Source: Streptomyces omiyaensis (GTDB lineage Bacteria; Actinomycetota; Actinomycetes; Streptomycetales; Streptomycetaceae). From it: a stretch of 64,000 nucleotides of DNA. Of this stretch, positions 39,151 to 48,572 are shown in pieces. The notes beneath the pieces are model-generated. The model was given only the letters and a program-made list of their open reading frames with translations. It did no database searches and was not told the DNA's origin. The position numbers and the translations under genes were made by a program. Every line of letters starts with the position of its first letter. Position 1 is the first letter of the stretch. Where the stretch lies: NCBI RefSeq assembly GCF_014650895.1, contig NZ_BMVV01000003.1, positions 310,001-374,000 of the forward strand, written 5' to 3'.

Positions 39151-40662
39151 GTGACTGTCACTGAACTGCTGTCGTACGAGGCGGCACTGGCCTCGTTCGA
39201 CCCCGTCATGGGCCTGGAGGTCCATGTCGAGCTCGGCACCAAGACCAAGATGTTCTGCGGCTGCTCGACCGAGCTGGGCGCCGAGCCGAACGCGCAGACC
39301 TGCCCGACCTGTCTCGGCCTGCCCGGCGCGCTGCCGGTCGTGAACGAGATCGGCGTCGAGTCGGCCGTCAAGATCGGCCTCGCGCTGCACTGCGAGATCG
39401 CCGAGTGGTGCCGCTTCGCCCGGAAGAACTACTTCTATCCGGACATGCCGAAGAACTTCCAGACCTCCCAGTACGACGAGCCGATCGCCTTCAACGGCTA
39501 CCTGGACGTCCAGCTGGAGGACGGCGAGGTCTTCCGCGTGGAGATCGAGCGCGCCCACATGGAGGAGGACACCGGCAAGTCCACCCACATCGGTGGCGCG
39601 ACCGGCCGCATCCACGGCGCCTCGCACTCGCTGCTCGACTACAACCGGGCCGGCATCCCGCTCATCGAGATCGTCACCAAGCCGATCGTCGGTGCCGGCG
39701 AGCGCGCCCCCGAGGTCGCCAAGGCCTACGTGGCCGAGCTGCGCGAGGTCATCCGCTCCCTGGGCGTCTCCGAGGCGCGCATGGACCAGGGCCAGATGCG
39801 CTGCGACGTCAACCTGTCGCTGATGCCGAAGGGTTCCGAGACCTTCGGCACCCGCTCGGAGACGAAGAACGTGAACTCGCTCCGCTCGGTCGAGCGGGCG
39901 GCGCGCTTCGAGATCCAGCGCCACGCGGCGGTCCTGGAGTCCGGCGGCACGATCGTGCAGGAGACCCGTCACTTCCACGAGGACGACGGCTCCACCACCT
40001 CCGGCCGCATCAAGGACAACGCCGAGGACTACCGCTACTTCCCGGAGCCGGACCTGGTCCCCGTCGCCCCGGCCCGCGAGTGGGTCGAGGAGCTGCGCAA
40101 GGGCCTGCCCGAGCTGCCGCGCGTGCGCCGCAACCGGCTGCGCGAGGAGTGGGCCGTCTCCGAGCAGGAGATGCAGTCCATCCTCAACGCCGGCGCGGTC
40201 GACGCGATCGTCGCCACCGTCGAGGCGGGCGCCGACGCGGCCTCCGCGCGCAAGTGGTGGATGGGCGAGCTGGCCCGCAACGCCAACGAGAAGGGCGTCT
40301 CCCTGGAGGAGCTGCCCATCACGCCGGCGGACGTGGCCCGGGTCTCGGCCCTGGTCGCCGGCGGCGACCTCAACGACAAGCTGGCCCGCCAGGTCATCGA
40401 GGGCGTCCTCGCCGGCGAGGGCGCTCCGGACGAGGTCGTCGAGAAGCGCGGTCTGAAGGTCGTCTCCGACGACGGCGCGCTCGGCGCGGCCGTGGACGAG
40501 GCGATCGCGGGCAACGCGGCCATCGCCGACAAGATCCGCGGCGGCAAGGTCGCGGCGGTCGGCGCCCTGGTCGGCGCGGTCATGAAGGCCACCCGTGGCC
40601 AGGCCGACGCGGCGAAGGTCAAGGACCTCATCCTGGAGCGGCTGGGCGTCAGCGAGGGCTGA
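39151..40662 (+). CDS. gatB: Asp/Glu-tRNA amidotransferase subunit B
   Basis: 503-residue catalytic kinase/amidotransferase subunit. [20 protein letters not shown] opens the cradle domain and shows two zinc Cys, with [15 protein letters not shown] giving the others. The mid-region [20 protein letters not shown] is followed by the tail YqeY-like domain ([19 protein letters not shown]), which binds tRNA. GTG 39151 follows GAGGGAAAG. Last gene of the gatC-gatA-orf-gatB operon, closed by a terminator. Confidence 0.97.
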   Translation: MTVTELLSYEAALASFDPVMGLEVHVELGTKTKMFCGCSTELGAEPNAQTCPTCLGLPGALPVVNEIGVESAVKIGLALHCEIAEWCRFARKNYFYPDMPKNFQTSQYDEPIAFNGYLDVQLEDGEVFRVEIERAHMEEDTGKSTHIGGATGRIHGASHSLLDYNRAGIPLIEIVTKPIVGAGERAPEVAKAYVAELREVIRSLGVSEARMDQGQMRCDVNLSLMPKGSETFGTRSETKNVNSLRSVERAARFEIQRHAAVLESGGTIVQETRHFHEDDGSTTSGRIKDNAEDYRYFPEPDLVPVAPAREWVEELRKGLPELPRVRRNRLREEWAVSEQEMQSILNAGAVDAIVATVEAGADAASARKWWMGELARNANEKGVSLEELPITPADVARVSALVAGGDLNDKLARQVIEGVLAGEGAPDEVVEKRGLKVVSDDGALGAAVDEAIAGNAAIADKIRGGKVAAVGALVGAVMKATRGQADAAKVKDLILERLGVSEG

Positions 40663-40693
40663 TCCCCCGCCCGTACGGGAGAAGAGGGCGTGC

Positions 40694-40725
40694 GGCCCCG
40701 CACCGGAGCGATCCGGTGCGGGGCC
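40694..40725. terminator. Terminator after gatB
   Basis: Perfect 14-bp stem GGCCCCGCACCGGA / TCCGGTGCGGGGCC with a GCGA tetraloop. It lies between convergent genes and can serve both. Confidence 0.8.
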
Positions 40726-40745
40726 TTCCCGTCTCCCGCGCTCCG

Positions 40746-41210
40746 TCAGAAGCAGGAGATGGAGGTCGTCGAGCGCACCCGCAGGGAGCTGGCCTCGTCG
40801 CGCTGCCCGACCTTGTTGCCGGCGACGTTGTCGGTGGAGAGGCGGTCGTAGTTCACCGCGCTTCCGGGGTTGACGCAGAAGACGAGGCCGCCGCCGTAGT
40901 TGGCGTCGTAGTAGTAGTGGCTCTCGTAGCCGCTGTTGCTGGAGTTGCTGGCCGACCAGACGTTGTCGTTGATGTTCAGCGACGTGCCGTCGAAGTAGTT
41001 GTCGGTGAAGTTGGTGTCGCTGTTGAAGAAGGCGTGGCCGGACGACTCGCCGATGCCGAGGACGAAGACGCAGTGGTAGCCCGAGGCGCAGTTCGGGCCG
41101 GCCGCTGCGGTCGAGGCGGTGGCGACGCCGCCGCCCACGAGGAGCGCGGTGGCGCCGGCGAGGGCGGCGAACCTGCGGCGGAGGCCGGACTTCGGACGGA
41201 TCGTGGACAT
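40746..41210 (-). CDS. Secreted peptidase-inhibitor family I36-like protein
   Basis: A 154-residue exported protein. The signal peptide (RPKSGLRRRFAALAG start, cleavage near STAAAGP at about residue 38) is followed by NCASGYHCVFVLGIGESSGHAFFN, a gamma-crystallin-like beta-rich domain with three or four cysteines and many aromatic and Asn residues. This pattern fits the I36/SMPI family of metalloproteinase inhibitors and related secreted crystallin-fold proteins in Streptomyces. ATG 41210 has AAAGGAA upstream. Inhibitor activity is only inferred. Confidence 0.75.
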   Translation of the reverse strand: MSTIRPKSGLRRRFAALAGATALLVGGGVATASTAAAGPNCASGYHCVFVLGIGESSGHAFFNSDTNFTDNYFDGTSLNINDNVWSASNSSNSGYESHYYYDANYGGGLVFCVNPGSAVNYDRLSTDNVAGNKVGQRDEASSLRVRSTTSISCF

Positions 41211-41350
41211 GACGGGATTCCTTTCGGACGGGGGGACACCCGCCACCGGGGCCGGTGGCGGAAGACTGGGGCGGTGCGGGGGCGTACGGCGCACGAGGCC
41301 GGGGCGTGCGGGGCCGGTGCGGGTGGGGCGCACGGGGGTTGTCGGCGGGG

Positions 41351-42280
41351 TCAGCCCCGGGTGCCGAGGACGGCCGCGGCCGCCTGGTCCTGGCGGGCCG
41401 ACAGCCTCTTCCAGTCGGCGCCGACGTCGGGGTGCCCGTCCAGCCAGCGCCGCTGCACGGCGGCGAGCCGTTCGTACGCGGTGGCGAGGTAGCCCGTCTC
41501 GGCCTTGCAGCCCAGGTCCGCCGCGACGACCGGGCTGGTCCGCGCCTCCTCGGGCGAGCGCAGCGACTCCTGGACCTGCACCGGGTCCTGGGCCTTGATC
41601 CGGGCCCGGTCCATGCACTCCCGCCAGCGGACGGTGGCCTCCCGGAAGACGGGGTCCTTCTCCACGTCCCGGCGCGCCTCCTCCTGCGCCTCGAAGAGCA
41701 GGATCCGCACCTGGAGCCAGCGCATCCGCCCGTCCCCGAACATCCGCGTCTCCGCCTCGGCGAGGCAGCCCTCGCCCGGCCGGGAGACGCTGATCCGCAC
41801 GCCCTTGGCGGTGACCCGCTTCTCCTCCCGGCCGAAGAGGGCGCGGGCGTAGGCGTCGGTGCTCTCCGGGCCGCCGGGGGCGGGCGGCGTCTCGGACGAC
41901 GTCGCGGCGGCGGCCCGGCGCGGGGCCGCGGACTCGATGCCGAAGGGCTGCGGGCGCTCGTCGGCGTCCCCGGCGGCCTCGGAGGGGGGAGCGGGGGCGT
42001 AGCGGTGACCGCCCTCGGCCATGCAGGCGATCGCGAGCTTCCGCTGCGCCTCGGCGCCCGTGCGGTGGGAGGTGAAGAGCAGGGCGGTGACGGGCGGGAG
42101 CGCGTGCAGCGCGGTCAGCCGGGCCGGTTCCACCGCCGGCCGCGGCACCGGCGCCGCGGCCGGCCCGGGGCCGGCGCATCCGGCCGCCGCGACGAGGGCC
42201 GCTCCCGCGGCGAGCGCGCGGACGAGCCCTCGGGCCGCGACACGCCCGCCGCAACCGTTCCTCGCCAGGGTTCCGGGCAT
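41351..42280 (-). CDS. Lipoprotein of unknown function
   Basis: A 309-residue product with lipoprotein signal (VRALAAGAALVAAAGC, cysteine near residue 34). The rest is a Pro/Ala-rich linker and a mostly helical, charged domain with EEARRDVEKDPVFREAT, WRECMDRARIKAQDPV and two further cysteines (GCLAEAE and GCKAETG). I do not recognise a family. Start is uncertain: ATG 42280 opens the signal peptide; a GTG four codons earlier has AGGACG upstream. It is divergent from the winged-helix gene, which could regulate it. Confidence 0.7.
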   Translation of the reverse strand: MPGTLARNGCGGRVAARGLVRALAAGAALVAAAGCAGPGPAAAPVPRPAVEPARLTALHALPPVTALLFTSHRTGAEAQRKLAIACMAEGGHRYAPAPPSEAAGDADERPQPFGIESAAPRRAAAATSSETPPAPGGPESTDAYARALFGREEKRVTAKGVRISVSRPGEGCLAEAETRMFGDGRMRWLQVRILLFEAQEEARRDVEKDPVFREATVRWRECMDRARIKAQDPVQVQESLRSPEEARTSPVVAADLGCKAETGYLATAYERLAAVQRRWLDGHPDVGADWKRLSARQDQAAAAVLGTRG

Positions 42281-42416
42281 TTTACGATCCACCGTCCTGT
42301 GGGTGAGCCTGCTGCGCGCCGAGCGGGCGCCGGACGGATCAGAGTCTGCGAGTACAGGGGGAGTGCCGTGAACTTCGTTGCGCTGGAACGTAATCGTCCT
42401 GGTGGGAGGGGTTGAG

Positions 42417-43412
42417 GTGCTCCGGATCCACTTCACCGGCGACGACCTCGCCCGGGTGCGGATCGCCGCGGGGCCCGATCCGCTGTGGGAGCTGCTGATC
42501 AGCCTCAACCGCCTGCGGAGGCGGGATGCGGGGGTGCTCCTCGGGCCGTGGCTGCGCGCCTCGCTGCCCCGGGTCCCCTCCGCCACCCGGCTGCTGACCG
42601 CGCTGGCGCCGCCGACCGGCTACTCGGCGGACTTCCTGACCCCGCCGGGCGAGGGGGGCGTGGCGGAGCGGATGGAGGCGCTGCGGGCCGCGCCCCTGCG
42701 CCATGTCCTGCGGGACCTGCGGGAGTTCGCGCGGCAGAACACCACGCGCCGGCTGCCGTCCTGGTCCCGGGAGCTGGCGGAGGGCGGGCCCGAGGGGATC
42801 GGCCGGGTGGCCGACGCGGCGCAGGTCTCCTTCGACGCGCTGCTCGCCCCCTTCTGGGAGCGGATCCGGGCGCAGGTGGGCCAGGACCGGTCCCGGCGCT
42901 CGGCGGTGCTGGCGGAGGGCGGTGTGGGCGCGGTGCTCCGTACGCTCCATCCGTCGGCGCGGTGGGACCACCCGGTCCTCCGGCTCGACTTCCCGGTCGA
43001 CCAGGACCTGCACCTGAGGGGGCGCGGTCTGCTGCTCCAGCCGTCGTTCTTCAGCCGCTACGCGCCGACGACGCTGGCCGATCCGACGCTGCCCCCGGTC
43101 CTCGTCCATCCGATCGAGCACGACGTCCACTGGGCGGCCCCGGAGGCCCGGACGACCGACGGGCGGGCGCTCGCGGCGCTGCTCGGCCCCACCCGGGCGG
43201 CGCTGCTGACCGCGCTGGCGGACGGCATCGCGACGACGGGCCAGCTCGCCCGCCGCGCGGGCACCACGCCGTCCAACGCGAGCCGGCACATCACGGCCCT
43301 GCGGGAGGCGGCGCTCGTCTCCAGCCTGCGCCACCGCAACGCGACGCTGCACACGGTCACCGAGCTCGGCCTCGCGCTCCTGGAGGGCGGCGGCCCCCGG
43401 CCCGGCCCCTGA
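42417..43412 (+). CDS. Winged-helix (ArsR-like) transcriptional regulator
   Basis: A 331-residue protein starting VLRIHFTGDDLARVRIA. The N-terminal 240 residues form a domain of unknown function typical of a large Streptomyces family. The C-terminal part is a winged helix: LLGPTRAALLTALADGIATTGQLARRAGTTPSNASRH with recognition helix TPSNASRHITAL. GTG 42417 has GGGAGGGG 5 bases upstream and is preferred over ATG 42378. It is divergent from the lipoprotein gene and converges with the kinase gene. Likely autoregulator or local regulator; ligand unknown. Confidence 0.82.
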   Translation: MLRIHFTGDDLARVRIAAGPDPLWELLISLNRLRRRDAGVLLGPWLRASLPRVPSATRLLTALAPPTGYSADFLTPPGEGGVAERMEALRAAPLRHVLRDLREFARQNTTRRLPSWSRELAEGGPEGIGRVADAAQVSFDALLAPFWERIRAQVGQDRSRRSAVLAEGGVGAVLRTLHPSARWDHPVLRLDFPVDQDLHLRGRGLLLQPSFFSRYAPTTLADPTLPPVLVHPIEHDVHWAAPEARTTDGRALAALLGPTRAALLTALADGIATTGQLARRAGTTPSNASRHITALREAALVSSLRHRNATLHTVTELGLALLEGGGPRPGP

Positions 43413-43417
43413 CGCGC

Positions 43418-43453
43418 GAAGGGCCCCGCACCGGAAGCGGTGCGGGGCCCTTC
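43418..43453. terminator. Bidirectional terminator between regulator and kinase genes
   Basis: Perfect 16-bp stem GAAGGGCCCCGCACCG / CGGTGCGGGGCCCTTC with a GAAG tetraloop, between convergent genes; T/C-rich on the plus side. Confidence 0.85.
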
Positions 43454-43466
43454 CTCCGTGCCGGGC

Positions 43467-45533
43467 TCAGCGCCTGAGCATCGGGGCGGCGATGACCACG
43501 TACGCCTCCTGCGAGTAGCTGCACGTGTCCTCGACGCGGATGCGCAGGCGCAGGGCGCCCTTGACCGAGATGGTCTTGGTGACCGGCTTGCCGAGCGACA
43601 CGGCCTGGGCGAAGGGGGCGGCCTGGTCGTCGACGGAGATCGAGATCCGGGCCTCCTCGGTCGGGGAGTCGTCGTCGATGCCGGCGGTGAACTCCAGCGT
43701 CCCCCACGCCCGGCCGAGGTTGAACTCCATGTACGACTCGTTGGAGCAGCCGGCCACGAAGGCGGAGCCGTAGTCCTTCGCGTTGAGCGTGGCGGCGGAG
43801 GTGACCCGGAAGCCGTCGAGGCCGTCGATGGGCGTGAGGGTGGTCAGGTCGGCCTCCTTGCTCTCGGGCACGGAGCCGGGGTCGATCGACGGGCTCGCGC
43901 CGGTGTCGCCGCTGCCGCTCGGTTCGACGCCGGGCTCCTCCGTCGGCTCCTGGGTGGTGGGCTCCTCCGTCGGCTCCTCGGTGGTCGGTTCCCCGGTGGG
44001 GGTCGTGGTGGTCTCCTGCGCCGAGGCGGTGGTGGTGGTCGGGCCGGCCTGCGTGTTCTTGCCGGTGTCCGCGTCCCGGTCGCCGAGGAGCCGGATGCCG
44101 GCCACCGCGAGGACGGCGACCAGCAGGACGCCGGCGACGGCGCCGATCAGCGGGCCCTTGCGGCGCCCGGACCTCTCGGACCGCTGCGGAGGCCGGGGGC
44201 CGGCCGGTTCGCCGGGGGCGCCGACGGCGGGCATCCCGGCCGTCGCCGGTCCGTGGCCGCCGTAACCCGGCGCGCCGCCGGGCCCGCCGTACGGGGGGAA
44301 GCCGCCGGCCGGCGGGCCGTACGGGCCCTGCCCCGCGCCGTGCCCGGCCGGGACCGGGGTCGGCGCGCCGAAGCCGGCCGGGGGCGGGCCGGCGGGCGGC
44401 TGCGCGGCCGGGGCGGGCGCGGACGGCTCCGGGGGCGCGGGGGCGGGCTCCGGCGCGGCCGTCGGCGCGGGGCCCGGGTCCGGTGCCGCGTCCCGGGGCG
44501 CGGAGTCCTGGGGCGCGGCGGCCGGCGGCGCCGCGGGCGGGGGTCCGGCCGGCGGGGTCACCGGGAGCGGCGGCACGGCGGGCGCGTCGGCCGGGCGGGG
44601 CGGGACCGCGTCCTGGGGGCCGGCCGGGCGCGAGGTGGTCGTGGTGGAGACCACCCCGTGCCGGACCTCCTTCACCCAGGACGAGAGCGACAGCGGGCGC
44701 CGGTCGGCGTCGGCCGCCGCGATGGCCAGCACCCGCCTGCGCTGCTCCTCCGGCAGTCCGGCGATCTGCGGCACGCCGGCGAAGGCGGCCGCGAGCTGCT
44801 CGGGGGCGGCCGGCGGGGACTGGCCGCTCAGCAGGAAGTAGGCGATGGCCCCGAAGGCGTACCGGTCGGTCGCCGGGGTCCGCTTCCCCTCGAAGATCTC
44901 CGGCGCCGCGTAGCCGGGGGTGAACCACACCTCGGCCGTCTGGTGGTCGGCGGTCAGCTTGCTGAGGCCGAAGTCGACGAGGGTGGCCTGGCCGTGCTCG
45001 TCGACCATCACGTTGCCCGGCGAGAGGTCGCCGTGGACGACGATCCGGCCGGACGGCGTGGCCTTGCCCGAGTGCAGCCAGTTGAGGACGTCCGCGAGCT
45101 GTTCGAGCGTCCGCATGACCTCGCGCCGCTCGGCGGGGGTGGCCAGGGTCCGCTCGGCGCGCCAGTCGCGCAGGTCGAGGCCGTCGACGTGGTTCATCAC
45201 CAGGACGAGGGCCCGGCCGGTGAGGGTGCCGGACTCGCCGGGCGCGTGGATGGGCGCGCCCTGGAAGTGCTCGCGGACGCCGACGACGCCGGGGCGGCTG
45301 ACGAAGCGGAGCAGCTCGGCCTGTTCGTTCCACTTGCGGCTGACCCGCTCGAAGAGCTCGGGAGTGATCGTCGTCCTGGAGTCGAGGACCTTGACGACGA
45401 CGGGCTCGGTGCCGCCCGCGAGCTCGATCTCGGCGAGGTAGAGCACCGCTTCGCCGCCGCGCCCGATGGAGCGGAGCAGCCGGTAGCGGTCCGGTGCCGA
45501 ATCGGGTCCGATGTGGTGTGCCGACTTGCTCAA
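43467..45533 (-). CDS. Membrane Ser/Thr protein kinase with extracellular NPCBM-like domain
   Basis: A 688-residue Hanks-type kinase. Residues 15-270 are the kinase: SIGRGGEAVLYLAE (glycine loop), VVVKVLDSR (ATP Lys), VVHGDLSPGNVMV (catalytic loop) and LVDFGLSKL. The catalytic loop has HGD in place of the usual HRD, so it is a non-RD kinase. A Pro/Ala-rich linker of about 170 residues precedes one TM segment (IGAVAGVLLVAVLAVAGI). Outside are Thr/Glu/Pro repeats (EEPTEEPTTQEP) and a C-terminal beta domain (GSAFVAGCSNESYMEFNLGR) resembling NPCBM carbohydrate-binding modules. TTG 45533 is the start. It could sense wall or extracellular glycan. Confidence 0.88.
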   Translation of the reverse strand: MSKSAHHIGPDSAPDRYRLLRSIGRGGEAVLYLAEIELAGGTEPVVVKVLDSRTTITPELFERVSRKWNEQAELLRFVSRPGVVGVREHFQGAPIHAPGESGTLTGRALVLVMNHVDGLDLRDWRAERTLATPAERREVMRTLEQLADVLNWLHSGKATPSGRIVVHGDLSPGNVMVDEHGQATLVDFGLSKLTADHQTAEVWFTPGYAAPEIFEGKRTPATDRYAFGAIAYFLLSGQSPPAAPEQLAAAFAGVPQIAGLPEEQRRRVLAIAAADADRRPLSLSSWVKEVRHGVVSTTTTSRPAGPQDAVPPRPADAPAVPPLPVTPPAGPPPAAPPAAAPQDSAPRDAAPDPGPAPTAAPEPAPAPPEPSAPAPAAQPPAGPPPAGFGAPTPVPAGHGAGQGPYGPPAGGFPPYGGPGGAPGYGGHGPATAGMPAVGAPGEPAGPRPPQRSERSGRRKGPLIGAVAGVLLVAVLAVAGIRLLGDRDADTGKNTQAGPTTTTASAQETTTTPTGEPTTEEPTEEPTTQEPTEEPGVEPSGSGDTGASPSIDPGSVPESKEADLTTLTPIDGLDGFRVTSAATLNAKDYGSAFVAGCSNESYMEFNLGRAWGTLEFTAGIDDDSPTEEARISISVDDQAAPFAQAVSLGKPVTKTISVKGALRLRIRVEDTCSYSQEAYVVIAAPMLRR

Positions 45534-46328
45534 CTTTCCCCCAAGGCACAGTGAATGACAGGAAGTCAGCTTGCCGTTCGGCCGCCCCCGGGGTCAACGC
45601 GCGGACGATTGCGGCCGGGTAACCGTCCGTGCGCGCCGCCCGGCCCCTTTCCGGGGTCCGTACGGGACGGGGCCCGGGTGTGGCCGGAAAGAGCCGTTCG
45701 GATCGACGGTTTCCGGCGGGTCCTCCGCTCGCGCGCCCCCGGCGGGCCTCCCCGGCGCCCCCGGCCCGCCCTGCCGTCCCCGTCGCCCCCGCGGTCGCGC
45801 CGGGCCGGGGACGGCGCGCCACGGCGCGCCGGCCTCCGGGGCGGGGGAGCGGAGCGTCCCCGTCGCGGGCGGCCGGTACCGCTTCGCGATCACCGGCCCC
45901 GACGGCTCCCGGCGCGCGTGCGGGGCCCCGTCGCGGGCGGCGCCGGGCCGGCCTCCCGGACCGCCCACCACGACCGTCACCCGGGCCTCGCCGTCCGGTG
46001 GAGGGGGCCGGCGCCGCGCGATCGCGGCCGGGCCGCGGTCGCGCCGTCGTCCGCTCCGCCGCCGACGCGCACGGCCGGTACCGCCCGGAGGTCACCGCCC
46101 CCGGCGGCTTCCGGCGCCGGCCCGTGGGCCGCATCGGGAACGGCCGCCCGGGCGTCTGCGGCCGAACCGGCCCGGGACCGTCGTCCCCGGGACCCTCGTC
46201 CGCGGGGCCCGGGACCTCGGTCCCGAGCTTCGCGGACCCCCTGTGAGGATCGCCACGAAAGGGACAAACGATCACGTTTGGCTGCGACAGTGGGCCGCGA
46301 GCACCGATCCAGGCAGGGAGCACGTCCT
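45534..46328. other. 795-base gap with a 44-base repeat pair; possible decayed gene
   Basis: Very GC-rich sequence between the divergent kinase and MMPL genes. A 44-base segment at 45871-45914 recurs at 46073-46116 (36 of 44 identical). Both copies read as protein-like (GRYRFAITGPDGSRR and GRYRPEVTAPGGFRR), but in different frames (offset 202 bases), and no frame is open with a good start across both. This may be a frameshifted remnant of a repeat protein. The last 90 bases hold the leader of the MMPL gene. Confidence 0.45.
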
Positions 46329-48572
46329 TTGGCAGCCATCGCACGGTGGTTCATCCGGCACCGCCTCGTCGCCGTCCTCCTGTGGGTTCTCGCCCTCGTC
46401 GGGGCCGGTGGCGCCGCCGTCCTCGCCGGCAGCGCGTACTCCAACGACTACGAGGTGCCCGGCACCGAGTCGGGACGCGCCACCGCCCTCCTCGACCGCG
46501 GCTTCCACGGCCTCGGCGGCGACACCGACACCATCGTCTGGCACACCGAGCGCGGCAGCGTCCGGGCCGACGCCGTCCAGGACCGCGTCGCCCCCATGCT
46601 GGAGAAGGTCGCGGACCTCCCCGGCGTCGCCGCCGTCGCCTCCCCGTACGGGGACGGCGCCGCGCACGGCCGGGTCAGCGAGGACGGGCGCACCGCCTAC
46701 GCCACCGTCACCTTCCGCGACCAGGCCGACGACATCCCCGTCGAACGGGCCCAGGCCCTCGTCGACACCGCGAAGGCCGCCGGTGCCGACGGGCTCCAGG
46801 TGGAACTCGGCGGCAGCGCCGTCGCCCTCACCGAGGCCCCCGGCGGACACCTCGCCGAGGCGGTCGGCGTCGCCGTCGCCGCCGTCGTGCTCTTCCTCGC
46901 CTTCGGCTCCCTCGCCGCCTCCCTGCTGCCCATCGCGACCGCCCTGGTCAGCGTCGGCATCGCCTACTCCGGGATCGTGCTCCTCGGGCACCTGATGACG
47001 GTCGCCGACTTCGCCCCGATGCTCGGCATGCTCATCGGCCTCGGCGTCGGCATCGACTACGCGCTCTTCATCGTCACCCGGCACCGCAAGGGCCTGAAGC
47101 GCGGCCTGGGCGTCGCCGAGGCCGCCGAGACCGCGGTCGCGACCACCGGCAGGGCCGTCGTCTTCGCCGGCGCCACCGTCTGCATCGCCCTCCTCGGCAT
47201 GCTCATCCTCCGGCTGAGCTTCCTCAACGGCGTCGCCCTCGCGGCCTCCCTCACCGTCGTCCTCACCGTCGCCGCCTCCGTCACGCTGCTGCCCGCGCTG
47301 CTCTCCCTCATCGGCATGCGCGCCCTCTCCCGGCGCGAGCGGCGGGTGCTCGCCGAGCGCGGCCCGCAGCCCGAGCTGCCCACCGGCTTCGCCGCCCGGT
47401 GGTCCGCCTTCGTCGAGCGCCACCCCAAGCTCCTCGGCGCCGTCGCCGCCGTCGTCATGACGGTCCTCGCGCTGCCCACGCTCTCGCTCCACCTCGGCAC
47501 CTCCGACCAGGGCAACAACCCCGCCTCCGCCACCACCCGGCAGGCCTACGACCTCCTCGCCGACGGCTTCGGCCCCGGGGTCAACGGCCCCCTCACCCTC
47601 GTCGCCGGCCTCGACGGCGCCGACGACCGGATCGCCCTCGACCGGCTCCCGGACGCGCTCGCCGCCACCCAGGGCGTCGCCTCGGTCTCCCCGGTCACCT
47701 ACAACGGCTCCGGCGACACCGCCTTCCTCACCGTCGTCCCCGACTCCTCCCCGCAGTCCAAGGCCACCAGCGACCTCGTCGACCGGCTGCGCCAGGACGT
47801 CGTCCCGGCCGCGGAGAGCGGGACCTCCCTCGACGTCCACGTCGGCGGCATCACCGCCTCGTACGACGACTTCGCCGAGATCATCGTCGGCAAGCTGCCG
47901 CTCTTCGTCGGCGTCGTCGTCGCCCTCGGCTGCCTGCTCCTGCTGCTGGCCTTCCGCTCCCTCGGCATCCCGCTCAAGGCCGCCGTCATGAACATCGCCG
48001 CCGTCGCCGCCGCCTTCGGCATCGTCGTCGCGATCTTCCAGTGGGGCTGGGGCGCCGAACTCCTCGGCCTCGGGAGCGCCGGACCGATCGAGCCCTTCCT
48101 CCCCGTGATCATGGTCTCGGTCCTCTTCGGCCTCTCCATGGACTACCAGGTCTTCCTGGTCAGCCGGATGTACGAGGAGTGGCTGGAGACCGGCGACAAC
48201 CGGCGGGCGGTCCGGGTCGGCCTCGCCGAGACCAGCCGCGTGATCAACTCCGCGGCGGTCATCATGATCTCCGTCTTCCTCGCCTTCGTCCTCTCCGGCG
48301 ATCGGGTCATCGCGATGTTCGGCATCGCCCTCGCCGCCGCCGTGGCCCTCGACGCCTTCGTCCTGCGCACCCTCCTCGTCCCCGCCCTCATGCACATGCT
48401 CGGCGGGGCCAACTGGTGGCTGCCCCGGAGCCTCGACCGGATCCTGCCCAGGATCAGCATCGAACCCCCCGAGTGCCGCGACGCCGCGGACGCCCGTGCG
48501 AAGATCCCGGGACAGCGCGTGACGGCACCGGCCACGGAGGAGAACGAGGATGTTCGCGACATCGCTGGGTGA
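46329..48572 (+). CDS. MMPL/RND family transporter
   Basis: A 747-residue exporter with about twelve TM segments in two repeats. The first repeat has ARWFIRHRLVAVLLWVLALVG, then an outer domain, then the TM4 proton-relay pair in GLGVGIDYALFIVTRHRKG. The second repeat has LFGLSMDYQVFLVSRMYEEWL with the matching Asp-Tyr. Probably proton-driven export of lipids, siderophores or drugs. The start is TTG 46329, with AGGGAG 9 bases upstream; no ATG or GTG fits before the first TM. The next gene overlaps its 3' end by 23 bases. Substrate unknown. Confidence 0.9.
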   Translation: MAAIARWFIRHRLVAVLLWVLALVGAGGAAVLAGSAYSNDYEVPGTESGRATALLDRGFHGLGGDTDTIVWHTERGSVRADAVQDRVAPMLEKVADLPGVAAVASPYGDGAAHGRVSEDGRTAYATVTFRDQADDIPVERAQALVDTAKAAGADGLQVELGGSAVALTEAPGGHLAEAVGVAVAAVVLFLAFGSLAASLLPIATALVSVGIAYSGIVLLGHLMTVADFAPMLGMLIGLGVGIDYALFIVTRHRKGLKRGLGVAEAAETAVATTGRAVVFAGATVCIALLGMLILRLSFLNGVALAASLTVVLTVAASVTLLPALLSLIGMRALSRRERRVLAERGPQPELPTGFAARWSAFVERHPKLLGAVAAVVMTVLALPTLSLHLGTSDQGNNPASATTRQAYDLLADGFGPGVNGPLTLVAGLDGADDRIALDRLPDALAATQGVASVSPVTYNGSGDTAFLTVVPDSSPQSKATSDLVDRLRQDVVPAAESGTSLDVHVGGITASYDDFAEIIVGKLPLFVGVVVALGCLLLLLAFRSLGIPLKAAVMNIAAVAAAFGIVVAIFQWGWGAELLGLGSAGPIEPFLPVIMVSVLFGLSMDYQVFLVSRMYEEWLETGDNRRAVRVGLAETSRVINSAAVIMISVFLAFVLSGDRVIAMFGIALAAAVALDAFVLRTLLVPALMHMLGGANWWLPRSLDRILPRISIEPPECRDAADARAKIPGQRVTAPATEENEDVRDIAG

